A DNA stretch of 13,196 nt from UBA3210 sp963610315 (GTDB lineage: Bacteria; Bacillota_I; Bacilli_A; RFN20; CAG-449), in NCBI GenBank assembly GCA_963610315.1, contig CAVDMV010000030.1, forward strand, positions 1 through 13,196, in the 5' to 3' direction. Shown piece after piece: positions 1 through 6,585 of this stretch; positions within the stretch are counted from its first letter, which is position 1; every line of letters begins with the position of its first letter. The position numbers and the translations under genes are program-made. The notes beneath the pieces are model-generated. The model saw nothing but the letters and a program-made list of their open reading frames with translations. It searched no databases and was not told the origin of the DNA.

Positions 1-67
1 CTTATTAATTAATTTTCCATTATTATTTTTAAAAAATAAAAAATTGAAATTTATATAAAAATATGGC

Positions 68-84
68 GTTTTTAACGTAAAAAC
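68..84. promoter_or_regulatory. Inverted repeat upstream of exoA (possible operator)
   Basis: A perfect 7-bp inverted repeat, GTTTTTA and TAAAAAC, is separated by ACG. It lies 39 bases before the exoA start codon and just ahead of a -10-like TAAAAT at 87-92. I find no convincing -35 element. The position fits an operator, but the arms are mostly A/T, so chance is possible. It loosely resembles a catabolite (cre) box but fails at several conserved positions. Confidence 0.3.
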
Positions 85-122
85 TCTAAAATAAGATTAG
101 TTTTAGAAGGAGATTTTAATAT

Positions 123-869
123 ATGAAAATAGTTTCTTTTAATGTAAATGGCTTAAGAGCTATTTTAAAAAAAGACTTTATAAGAGATTTTGAAAACTTA
201 AATACCGACATCTTCGCGCTTAATGAGACGAAGTTATCTAGTGATGACTTAGAATTTATTCCAGATGGTTATGAAATCTATAAAACTAACTCAAAAGTTA
301 AAAAAGGTTATTCAGGAGTTATGGTGTTTACTAAGATAAAACCTCTTTCAGTACATTTTGGTTTATTAAATAATAAATATGATGAAGAAGGTCGAGTAAT
401 CACTTTAGAATTTAATGATTTTTATTTTGTATCTAGTTACGTACCTAATGCGGGAGAAGAATTAGTAAGACTTAATTTTCGTTTAGAATATGAAAAAGAT
501 TTATTAGAATATTTTGCTTCATTAAATAAACCTATTGTTTATGGAGGTGATTTAAATGTCGCACATAAAGAAATTGATCTTAAGAATCCTCGTCCTAATA
601 TTGGTAAAGCAGGCTTTACTTATGAAGAAAGAGAAGCGTTTACTAATTTATTAAGTAATGGCTATATTGATGCATTTAGATATCTATATCCAGAAAAAAT
701 TATGTATTCATGGTGGAGTTATCGCTTTAAAGCACGTGAAAATAATGCCGGATGGAGAATTGATTATTTTATTGTATCAAAAGCATTAATTTCTCAAGTA
801 AAAGATGTAATTATTCATAATGAAATATATGGAAGTGACCATTGTCCAATTGAAATAGAGATTTTTTAA
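123..869 (+). CDS. exoA: Exodeoxyribonuclease III / AP endonuclease (ExoA-type)
   Basis: This 248-residue protein belongs to the exonuclease III branch of the endonuclease/exonuclease/phosphatase superfamily. The family cleaves DNA 5' of abasic sites in base excision repair and also has 3'-5' exonuclease activity; it acts in the cytoplasm on DNA. The visible motifs are NVNGLR at 7-12, LNETK at 33-37 with the metal-binding Glu35, YGGDLN with Asp143 and Asn145, WRIDYF near the C-terminus, and SDH with Asp239 and His240, the catalytic Asp-His pair. The usual LQETK motif has Asn instead of Gln. Length is normal for the Gram-positive ExoA group. The start is supported by AGAAGGAG at 105-112. No GC-rich terminator follows; the next structured element is the MATE leader. 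Family assignment is very secure. Confidence 0.95.
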   Translation: MKIVSFNVNGLRAILKKDFIRDFENLNTDIFALNETKLSSDDLEFIPDGYEIYKTNSKVKKGYSGVMVFTKIKPLSVHFGLLNNKYDEEGRVITLEFNDFYFVSSYVPNAGEELVRLNFRLEYEKDLLEYFASLNKPIVYGGDLNVAHKEIDLKNPRPNIGKAGFTYEEREAFTNLLSNGYIDAFRYLYPEKIMYSWWSYRFKARENNAGWRIDYFIVSKALISQVKDVIIHNEIYGSDHCPIEIEIF

Positions 870-887
870 AAAAATTAAAAAAATCAC

Positions 888-916
888 TTACACGAAATTT
901 TTCCTTTTGTTAAAAT
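888..916 (+). promoter_or_regulatory. Extended -10 promoter of the MATE leader
   Basis: TAAAAT at 911-916 is preceded by TG at 908-909, giving the extended -10 form TGnTAAAAT. The -35 region (TTACAC, 888-893, 17 bases upstream) is weak, which extended -10 promoters tolerate. Transcription would begin near 922-924, immediately before the GGCG that opens the structured leader. Confidence 0.55.
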
Positions 917-921
917 GTCGT

Positions 922-983
922 TCGTGGCGTTAAATGTCCTTAACTCATTAGCCTGACGAGTTAAGTAAATTTGCGCTTTTTTT
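922..983 (+). promoter_or_regulatory. Structured leader of MATE gene: probable guanidine-IV (mepA motif) transcriptional riboswitch
   Basis: The leader holds a perfect 8-bp hairpin, CTTAACTC (939-946) with GAGTTAAG (958-965), around the loop ATTAGCCTGAC. An outer stem can form between GCGT-AAA (927-934, one bulged T) and TTTGCGC (970-976). It runs straight into seven T residues (977-983), so the folded unit is a terminator ending directly before the ribosome site. The loop GCC (951-953) can instead pair with GGC (926-928), which would compete with the outer stem. This is a plausible ON switch. Known background: the mepA-motif RNA, the guanidine-IV riboswitch, lies upstream of MepA-type MATE genes in Firmicutes. 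My assignment rests on context, architecture and recalled resemblance, not on a covariance search. A protein-dependent attenuator is the alternative. Confidence 0.6.
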
Positions 984-999
984 GAGGAGAAAATTATTT

Positions 1000-2424
1000 A
1001 TGAACGATTATTTAATTAAAGAAAAAACTTCTAAATTATTAATAAAATTTGCGATTCCTTGTATATTGTCTTTATTAATTAGCGCTCTATACAATATTGT
1101 TGACCAAATCTTTATTGGTAATTCAAGTGAAGGTTCATTAGGGAACACTGCAACTAGTATTGTTTTCCCATTAACTTGTATCGCATTAGCTTTTGGCCTT
1201 ATGCTTGGTGATGGTGCAGCAAGTTACATGTCACTTTGCTTAGGAAGAAAAGATGATAAAAAGATTAGTAACATTGTTGGAACTGTTATAAGTGTTGGAG
1301 TTATTATTAGTGCTTTATTTTTACTCATTTCATTCCCATTATTAAGTAATATCTTATCTTTCTTTGGAGCGAAAACTCCTGAATCATTAGATAAATCTTA
1401 TCAATATGGTTTTGTTATTTTAATTGGTGTACCTTTCTATATTTTAATGAATGCCATTAATTCAATTATTCGTGCTGATGGTTCACCTAAAGTTGCAATG
1501 ATTTCAATGGTTACCGGCGCGATTATTAATGTTATCTTAGATGCTATCTTTATTTTAGCATTAAACATGGGTGTATTTGGCGCAGCTTTAGCCACTATTA
1601 TTGGTCAAATTGCTTCTTTCTTAATTTCTATTTTCTATTTAGCATTTATGACTAAGACATTTAAATTAAAATTAAAAGATTTTAAGATTAGCATTTCTAG
1701 TTTATTAAATATTTCTAAATTAGGTGTCTCAAGTTTCTTAACACAAATCGCCATTGTTATTATTTCTGTAGTTAGTATGAATATGCTCGCTGTTTATGGA
1801 GCTCAATCAAAATATGGTATTAATGACCCTCAAGCTATTATTGGGGTAGTTATGAAAGTATTTACTATCGTAGTTAATATCGCAGTCGGTATTGCAGCAG
1901 GTGCTCAACCTATTGTTGGTTATAATTATGGGGCAGGACAAATTAAAAGAGTTAAAGAATTATTAAAATTAGTTTTATGTTCAACTTTTGTTGTTGGAGT
2001 TATTGCGACTATTTTATTTGAATTAATTCCAGGACAAATCTTATCAATATTTGGTTCAAATTCATCTAATCCAGAAAACTATCTAGAATTTGGTATTCTT
2101 GCCATGAGAATATATTTAGGCGGTATCATCTTCACTTTAATTCAAAAAGTTACAAGTATCTTCCTACAAGCTATTGATCGACCAATTAAAGCAACATTAT
2201 TAAGTTTAACTAGAGATGTTGTTGCAATGGTTACTTTTACAACAACTCTTCCTCTTGGAATGGGCATTATGGGGGTATTATGGGCAGCTCCAATTTCAGA
2301 CGTTTTTGGTATCACTCTTAGCGTCATATTCCTAGTTATTGAGATTAGAAAATTAAACAAAATGAATGACCAAAAAGAAGATCTTTATGGTCAAGATAAT
2401 GAACTTGAAGTAAGTAATAATTAA
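1000..2424 (+). CDS. MepA-type MATE family multidrug/cation efflux transporter
   Basis: This 474-residue integral membrane protein has about twelve hydrophobic segments in two similar halves, as expected for MATE exporters, which expel organic cations using Na+ or H+ gradients. The N-terminus resembles MepA proteins: a cytoplasmic lead, then a first helix ending in a DQIFIG-type motif and the stretch LGNTATSIVFP. Further family signs are IRADGSPK near the middle and AQPIVGYNYGAG in the second half. I place the start at ATG 1000, with GAGGAG at 984-989 as ribosome site. A longer reading from TTG 982 would begin inside the T-tract of the leader terminator and is unlikely. Substrate cannot be read from sequence, but the leader suggests guanidinium-like compounds. 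A terminator follows at 2428-2447. Confidence 0.92.
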   Translation: MNDYLIKEKTSKLLIKFAIPCILSLLISALYNIVDQIFIGNSSEGSLGNTATSIVFPLTCIALAFGLMLGDGAASYMSLCLGRKDDKKISNIVGTVISVGVIISALFLLISFPLLSNILSFFGAKTPESLDKSYQYGFVILIGVPFYILMNAINSIIRADGSPKVAMISMVTGAIINVILDAIFILALNMGVFGAALATIIGQIASFLISIFYLAFMTKTFKLKLKDFKISISSLLNISKLGVSSFLTQIAIVIISVVSMNMLAVYGAQSKYGINDPQAIIGVVMKVFTIVVNIAVGIAAGAQPIVGYNYGAGQIKRVKELLKLVLCSTFVVGVIATILFELIPGQILSIFGSNSSNPENYLEFGILAMRIYLGGIIFTLIQKVTSIFLQAIDRPIKATLLSLTRDVVAMVTFTTTLPLGMGIMGVLWAAPISDVFGITLSVIFLVIEIRKLNKMNDQKEDLYGQDNELEVSNN

Positions 2425-2427
2425 TCT

Positions 2428-2447
2428 AAGAGGCATAGGCCTCTTTT
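2428..2447 (+). terminator. Intrinsic terminator of the MATE gene
   Basis: A 7-bp stem, AAGAGGC with GCCTCTT, encloses the 4-base loop ATAG and runs into TTTT. It begins 4 bases after the MATE stop codon. The stem is GC-richer than the surrounding DNA. Confidence 0.8.
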
Positions 2448-2780
2448 CATTTGTTGAGATATTGCTTAAAAATAATTAAAGAGTTAATATTTAATTGTCT
2501 TTTGTTTCGCATAATTATAAAAATCACTCCACGATAGAAGTGATTAATAAATACTAGACTACCTTCTAAATTTCATTAGCGACGTTTATTTAGAAGTAAG
2601 AAAACTATTTATAACTTAACTATTAAATAGCCTCATTTTCAACATTAAACATTTGTTATGAACTTAGTAATTTATTATATTTTGGATAAAACGCAAGATA
2701 ATTATTGCGCGAATTACGGATAATACGCAGGTATGTAGTTACATTTTTAACAATTATTCTATAAAAGAAAAAATAAAAAA
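2448..2780. other. Gene-free stretch with hairpins; no protein gene seen
   Basis: No open frame here has a believable start site. Structure is present. AATCACT (2522-2528) pairs with AGTGATT (2539-2545); read on the minus strand this is followed by five T residues, so it can act as a minus-strand terminator. CTTCTAAAT (2563-2571) pairs perfectly with ATTTAGAAG (2588-2596) around a 16-base loop. CTATTTA (2605-2611) pairs with TAAATAG (2624-2630). A promoter-like TTGTTA-17-TATATT lies at 2653-2681 on the plus strand, pointing toward the tRNA gene. Together these could mark a small RNA, but I cannot assign one. Confidence 0.4.
2517..2545 (-). terminator. Probable minus-strand intrinsic terminator
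   Basis: Read on the minus strand, AATCACT and AGTGATT form a 7-bp stem with a 10-base loop, followed by TTTTT and an A/T tail. It could stop transcripts running from the tRNA gene, or an unannotated minus-strand RNA, before they enter the MATE gene in antisense. The stem is not very GC-rich, so strength is uncertain. Confidence 0.5.
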
Positions 2781-2857
2781 TGGCCTGCCTGACTAGATTC
2801 GAACTAGCGACGTTCCGCTTAGGAGGCGGACCCTCTATCCAACTGAGGTACAGGCAG
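2781..2857 (-). tRNA. tRNA-Arg (anticodon CCT)
   Basis: The minus strand folds into a complete 77-base cloverleaf including the encoded CCA. The acceptor arm is CTGCCTG with CAGGCAG, discriminator G. Bases 8-9 are TA. The D arm is CCTC/GAGG with loop AGTTGGATA, the anticodon stem TCCGC/GCGGA encloses CTCCTAA with anticodon CCT, and the T arm GCTAG/CTAGT has loop TTCGAAT. It would read the Arg codon AGG. Directly after CCA the minus strand continues TTTTTTATTTTTTC, so the acceptor/T-arm fold plus this tract could itself end transcription. It stands alone rather than in a tRNA cluster. Confidence 0.96.
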
Positions 2858-2865
2858 ATAAAAAT

Positions 2866-2894
2866 ATAATATCACGATTTAGAAACTATCGCAA
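2866..2894 (-). promoter_or_regulatory. Promoter of the tRNA-Arg gene
   Basis: On the minus strand TTGCGA (2889-2894) and TATTAT (2866-2871) are 17 bases apart, and TG at 2873-2874 gives an extended -10. Transcription would start near 2859-2860, just before the mature tRNA 5' end at 2857. Confidence 0.65.
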
Positions 2895-3027
2895 AAATAA
2901 TAGAAATATTTTATCTTAATTTATCTAGTAAATTTTGTTTAGTAAATAAAAAAACTATTAAATAGACTAATTAAAAGGGAAATAGCCTAAAATTACGTTA
3001 TATTTAATGATAAAGAAAGTAAAATAA

Positions 3028-3055
3028 TTGCTTTATTTATTAAATTTGTTATAAT
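3028..3055 (+). promoter_or_regulatory. Promoter of degV
   Basis: TTGCTT (3028-3033) and a perfect TATAAT (3050-3055) are 16 bases apart, with TG at 3047-3048 forming an extended -10. The expected start near 3062 leaves a leader of about 17 bases, just enough for the ribosome site. Confidence 0.75.
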
Positions 3056-3078
3056 CTTTCTTAAGAGGTACTCAAAGT

Positions 3079-3969
3079 ATGAAACAATTTCAAGTATTAA
3101 CAGACTCAACGGCAGATGTTGAAAAGAAATTTCGTGATAAATACGATTTAGATTATATCAAAATGATTTTTACAATCGACGGCAAAGATTATGATGCTGA
3201 TTTAGATTGGTCTAATATCGCACCTAACGAATATTACGAAATGATGAGAAGTGGTAAAAGATCAGTAACTGGTCAAATTCAACCATCTGAAACAGAAGAA
3301 AAATTTAAAAAATATTTAGATGAAGGATTAGATATCTTATATATTTCTTGTTCAAGTAGATTATCTGGTTCATATAACTATGCAGAAGTTTATGCGAAAG
3401 AATTATTAGAAAAATATCCTGGTAGAAGAATTGTTTGTTTCGATTCATTAAGAAGTAATTATGCGGAAGGTTTAATCGCGATTGACGCGGCTAAATATGC
3501 TTTAGAAGGTAAATCATTAGATGAAACAGTCGCACAATTAACTAAAGATCGTTTATCTTATCAAGTTTATGCTACTGCAGGTTCATTAGCTTGGTTAAAG
3601 AAAGCTGGTAGAGTAAAAGCTTCTTCAGCATTCTTTGGTAATTTAATTGGTATTAAACCTATTATTGTTTCTGATGCAAAAGGTAATAACTATGCATTTA
3701 AGAAAGTAAAAGGTAGAAAAGCTTCTTTAGATGAATTCGTTTCTATTGCTTGTGAAAGAATGACTGATCCAAAGAATTCATTATTATGTATTGAACATGC
3801 AGATTGCTATGAAGATGCAAAATATATCGCGACTGAAATTTCTAAACGCATGGAAGTTAAAGAAATTAATATTTCTGATTTAGGTCCAATTATTGGGGCG
3901 ACTACTGGTCCAGATACCTTAACAATTTCTTTCTTTGGTGAAGAAGTTACGATCGCAGATGATCAATAA
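3079..3969 (+). CDS. DegV family protein (fatty-acid-binding, FakB-like)
   Basis: This 296-residue cytoplasmic protein has the two-domain DegV fold. Seen in sequence: TDSTAD at 8-13, a TGQIQPSE segment, SSRLSG at 92-97 (the fatty-acid carboxylate-binding Ser-Gly region), FDSLRSNYAEG, the central AWLKKAGRVK, and a C-terminal GPIIGATTGPDTL. Known members include FakB, which binds a fatty acid and presents it to the kinase FakA to make acyl-phosphate for phospholipid synthesis; other members lack a known role. No FakA gene is visible here, so function stays at the family level. The start is supported by AAGAGGT at 3063-3069. The gene has its own promoter and terminator and so appears monocistronic. 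The SSRLSGSY motif varies from the common SSGLSGTY. Confidence 0.9.
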   Translation: MKQFQVLTDSTADVEKKFRDKYDLDYIKMIFTIDGKDYDADLDWSNIAPNEYYEMMRSGKRSVTGQIQPSETEEKFKKYLDEGLDILYISCSSRLSGSYNYAEVYAKELLEKYPGRRIVCFDSLRSNYAEGLIAIDAAKYALEGKSLDETVAQLTKDRLSYQVYATAGSLAWLKKAGRVKASSAFFGNLIGIKPIIVSDAKGNNYAFKKVKGRKASLDEFVSIACERMTDPKNSLLCIEHADCYEDAKYIATEISKRMEVKEINISDLGPIIGATTGPDTLTISFFGEEVTIADDQ

Positions 3970-3992
3970 TAAAAATAATTGTTAAAATTATT

Positions 3993-4024
3993 ACCACTTT
4001 TATGAATAATGGAAGTGGTTTTTT
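3993..4024 (+). terminator. Intrinsic terminator of degV
   Basis: ACCACTT (3993-3999) pairs with AAGTGGT (4013-4019), followed by six T residues (4019-4024). It lies between degV and the ABC transporter gene. I see no clear promoter after it, so the transporter may depend partly on read-through or on a weak promoter overlapping this region. Confidence 0.8.
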
Positions 4025-4045
4025 ATTTAAGTGGGAGGGAAATAA

Positions 4046-5779
4046 ATGTTAAAAAGATTTATAAGTTATTATAAACCTTATAAAGGTATGTTCTTTTTAG
4101 ATATGATGGCTAGTTTTTTTATTTCTTTAATTGGTTTATTATATCCAATCATTACAAATAAAGTAGTAAAGACTTATGTTCCTAATAATGATACAAATAA
4201 AATAATTATATTAGGATTTATATTATTAGGTTGTTACGTTATTAGAATGTTTTTAAAATTCTTTGTTCAATATTATGGACACATGATTGGAACTCACATG
4301 CAAGCAGATATGCGTAGAGAAATGTTTATTAAATTACAAAAATTACCTTTCTCATATTATGATGAACATGAGACAGGTAAGATTATGTCAAGAATGACTA
4401 ATGATCTTCAACAAGTTAGTGAACTCGCACACCACGGTCCGGAGAATTTCTTTATCTGCGGAATTACTATTATCTTAGCTTTTGCTTATTTATTAACAAT
4501 TGATTATCGATTTGCTTTATGGGTCTTAGTCGCAGTTCCTTTATTATTCTTTGTCTCTTTATTTTTTAGAAAAAGATTACATCGTGCCCAAATGGAAAAT
4601 AGAAGAGCTCTCGCGGATATTAACGCTCGTTTAGAATCATCCATCACTGGTATTAGAGTAACTAAAGCTTTCACTAATGATGAAAAAGAATTAGAAAAAT
4701 TTGAAGTATCAAATGTCGACTTTGTTAAATCAAAAGCAAAAACTTATAAAGCAATGGGACAATTTGGTTCTTCGACTGCTTTCTTAACAGATTTATTTAA
4801 TTTTATTATTATTGTTGCCGGGGGATTACTCGTCGCACCTAGTAAAGATACCGCGAATTATGTAACTTTCGTTGTCTCAGTTTCGATGTTTATTACTCCA
4901 TTAACAACTTTAATTAATTTCGTTGAACAATATGAAGAAGGCGTAACTGGCTTTCAAAGATTTGTTGAAATTATTGATGAAGAAGAAGAAAAAGTTGATG
5001 ACGATGCGCAAGATGTTGGTTATTTAGAAGGAAATATTAAATTTGATCACGTCACTTTTAATTACATCAAAAAGCATCATCCAGGTAATGTACTTGATGA
5101 CGTTTCATTTGAAATAGAAAAAGGTAAAACTGTTGCTTTAGTCGGAGCTTCAGGTGGAGGAAAAACTACTATTTGTCATCTAATTCCTAATTTCTATCAT
5201 GCAACGGAAGGACATGTTTATATTGATGATATCGATGTAAATAAGATGACTTTTGAATCATTAAGAAGAAATATTGGTATTGTTCAACAAGATGTTTTCT
5301 TATTCAATGGAACTATCTTAGAAAATATTAAATATGGTAATTATGAGGCTAGTGATGAAGATGTCATTAAAGCTAGTAAAATGGCGAATATTCATGATTA
5401 TATTATGGGATTAGAAGATGGTTATAATACTATGGTTGGTGAAAGAGGGGTTAAACTTTCTGGAGGACAAAAACAAAGAATTTCGATTGCTCGTGTATTC
5501 TTAAAAAATCCTTCTATTCTTATTTTAGATGAAGCGACTTCAGCTTTAGATAATGTTACCGAAGCATTAATTCAAAAATCATTAAATGATTTAGCGAAAG
5601 GAAGAACTACTTTAGTAGTCGCACATAGATTATCAACGATTAGAAATGCTGATTTAATTTATGTTATTGAAAAAGGTAAAATAGTCGAACAAGGTAAACA
5701 CGAAGAACTAATTTCTAAAAATGGTGAATATGCCGCATTATATAAAGGTATTGAAGAAAATCAAACATTTAATCAATAA
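4046..5779 (+). CDS. ABC exporter, half-transporter (fused transmembrane and ATPase domains)
   Basis: This 577-residue protein has six membrane helices in about residues 1-310 followed by an ATP-binding domain. It is the size of MsbA/BmrA/YwjA-type half-exporters that work as dimers in the membrane. Motifs: Walker A GASGGGKT at 367-374 with Lys373, a Q-loop in IVQQDVFLFNGT, signature LSGGQ at 471-475, Walker B ending in Asp495 with catalytic Glu496, and the H-loop His527 in AHRLS. All key ATPase residues are present, so it should be active. Substrate (drug, lipid or peptide) cannot be told from sequence. The start is fixed by GGGAGG at 4033-4038. A single half-transporter with no partner gene next to it suggests a homodimer. 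The stop codon lies inside the shared terminator stem. Confidence 0.93.
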   Translation: MLKRFISYYKPYKGMFFLDMMASFFISLIGLLYPIITNKVVKTYVPNNDTNKIIILGFILLGCYVIRMFLKFFVQYYGHMIGTHMQADMRREMFIKLQKLPFSYYDEHETGKIMSRMTNDLQQVSELAHHGPENFFICGITIILAFAYLLTIDYRFALWVLVAVPLLFFVSLFFRKRLHRAQMENRRALADINARLESSITGIRVTKAFTNDEKELEKFEVSNVDFVKSKAKTYKAMGQFGSSTAFLTDLFNFIIIVAGGLLVAPSKDTANYVTFVVSVSMFITPLTTLINFVEQYEEGVTGFQRFVEIIDEEEEKVDDDAQDVGYLEGNIKFDHVTFNYIKKHHPGNVLDDVSFEIEKGKTVALVGASGGGKTTICHLIPNFYHATEGHVYIDDIDVNKMTFESLRRNIGIVQQDVFLFNGTILENIKYGNYEASDEDVIKASKMANIHDYIMGLEDGYNTMVGERGVKLSGGQKQRISIARVFLKNPSILILDEATSALDNVTEALIQKSLNDLAKGRTTLVVAHRLSTIRNADLIYVIEKGKIVEQGKHEELISKNGEYAALYKGIEENQTFNQ

Positions 5780-5821
5780 GAAAAAGTCTATGGAGTAATT
5801 TTCCATAGACTTTTTCTTATT
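5775..5821. terminator. Bidirectional terminator with 20-bp perfect stem
   Basis: Bases 5775-5794 pair perfectly with 5802-5821 around the loop GTAATTT. On either strand the GC-containing core GTCTATGGA/TCCATAGAC is followed by TTTTTCTTATT, so it can terminate both converging genes. The stop codon of the ABC gene (5777-5779) and that of the XRE gene (5817-5819) both lie within the stem arms. Confidence 0.92.
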
Positions 5822-6428
5822 TACCTTTTCTTATTAAGCCATACCACAAGACAACAAGAATTTGTAATGTTGCTGCGACAAACCAAATGACCCAATGGAA
5901 ATTAACATCAAATACTAATAATAGAGATACGATTAATAAAGCTGTGGTCCAAACGATACCTGTAACAATAAAGAATCGATGCCATCTAACTTCATCCCAA
6001 ATCTTATCAAATACTAAAGCGATAATACAAGAAACTGGTAATGGGGCAATAAATAAAACCCATGTCCATTTAGACCAATCATTAGAAGTATTTCTTTCAA
6101 TAATTGTTACTATTGCAAAAGAAACAACGAAGACTAACCAAGCAAGTGCGATACTTAATAATGTAATTAAAATACGATTTTTTAAAAATGATGCTTTCTT
6201 AATTATTTTTCTTTCGCCAATGAGGTCGTTAACGCTAATCTGGTAAAGATCCGCTAGTTGAACAAGAATAAAAATATCTGGTACGCCTTCTCCTCTTTCC
6301 CATTTAGAGACAGCCTTATCAGAATAATTTAAAATCTCTGCAAGCTTTAACTGCGTTAATCCGGCTTGCTTTCTATAATATGTTAAGTTTGATGCAATTG
6401 TTGATTTTAATTTTTCTTCTTTTTCCAT
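5817..6428 (-). CDS. XRE-type transcriptional regulator with C-terminal membrane domain
   Basis: The 203-residue product has an N-terminal Cro/CI helix-turn-helix at about residues 12-69 with the typical GLTQLKLAEIL, AVSKWERG and QLADLYQISVNDLIG. It is followed by four hydrophobic segments at about 86-110, 122-140, 152-173 and 179-199. The protein is therefore probably a membrane-anchored DNA-binding regulator; such fusions are common in Firmicutes but their signals are mostly unknown. ATG 6428 is the only sensible start, because a stop codon occurs 12 bases upstream in frame. No Shine-Dalgarno site precedes it, and the promoter places the transcript start at the ATG, so the mRNA is probably leaderless. 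It is divergent from cysK and may act on the shared region; that is inference. Confidence 0.88.
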   Translation of the reverse strand: MEKEEKLKSTIASNLTYYRKQAGLTQLKLAEILNYSDKAVSKWERGEGVPDIFILVQLADLYQISVNDLIGERKIIKKASFLKNRILITLLSIALAWLVFVVSFAIVTIIERNTSNDWSKWTWVLFIAPLPVSCIIALVFDKIWDEVRWHRFFIVTGIVWTTALLIVSLLLVFDVNFHWVIWFVAATLQILVVLWYGLIRKGK

Positions 6429-6434
6429 GGTTAC

Positions 6435-6463
6435 ATTTTAAAGGTGAATGTTTCATAAGTCAA
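6435..6463 (-). promoter_or_regulatory. Promoter of the XRE gene, predicting a leaderless mRNA
   Basis: On the minus strand TTGACT (6458-6463) and TAAAAT (6435-6440) are exactly 17 bases apart. Six bases, GTAACC, separate the -10 element from the ATG, which puts the first transcribed base at or next to the A of the start codon. This agrees with the absence of a ribosome-binding sequence. Confidence 0.75.
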
Positions 6464-6478
6464 GACAAAAAAAGACTA

Positions 6479-6565
6479 ATTCTACTCCTAGTAGATAGAT
6501 TCTACTTAAAAAATATTGACAAGAAATGTTTATATATCTATAATCCTAGTAGAATAGTAGGAATA
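6479..6565. promoter_or_regulatory. Octamer repeats around the cysK promoter (candidate operators)
   Basis: ATTCTACT occurs at 6479-6486 and again at 6499-6506, exactly 20 bases apart or about two helical turns. Its reverse complement AGTAGAAT lies at 6548-6555 over the predicted cysK transcript start. Related copies are AGTAGAT at 6490-6496, making CTACT-CCT-AGTAG an inverted repeat at 6482-6494, and AGTAGGAAT at 6557-6565. AATCCTA (6542-6548) and TAGGAAT (6559-6565) also form an imperfect dyad. The regulator is unknown; the adjacent XRE protein or an Rrf2/CymR-like factor are guesses. Confidence 0.6.
6516..6544 (+). promoter_or_regulatory. Consensus sigma-A promoter of cysK
   Basis: TTGACA (6516-6521) and TATAAT (6539-6544) match the consensus perfectly with a 17-base spacer. 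Transcription should begin near 6551, leaving a leader of about 35 bases. Such a strong promoter with repeats on both sides suggests control by repression. Confidence 0.92.
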
Positions 6566-6585
6566 CTATTGAAGGAGATTTATAT

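Noticed and set aside
2142..2360. 72-codon minus-strand frame inside the MATE gene
   Set aside because: Fully antisense to a well-supported gene, no ribosome site, and composition mirrors the MATE coding strand.
2658..2723. 21-codon frame starting with ATG in the gene-free stretch
   Set aside because: No Shine-Dalgarno site, and its start overlaps a promoter-like sequence; too short to support.
2690..2745. Possible c-di-GMP (GEMM) riboswitch, because of ACGCAAGA and GGTATGTAG
   Set aside because: The conserved tetraloop receptor and paired stems are absent, and no gene lies downstream on that strand.
2618..2965. AACTATTAAATAG repeated at 2618-2630 and 2953-2965, either side of the tRNA gene
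   Set aside because: It suggested attachment-site remnants, but it is only 13 A/T-rich bases, does not overlap the tRNA 3' end, and has no integrase gene nearby.
5887..6246. 119-codon plus-strand frame opposite the XRE gene
   Set aside because: Shadow of the membrane domain of the XRE regulator; no ribosome site or family motif.
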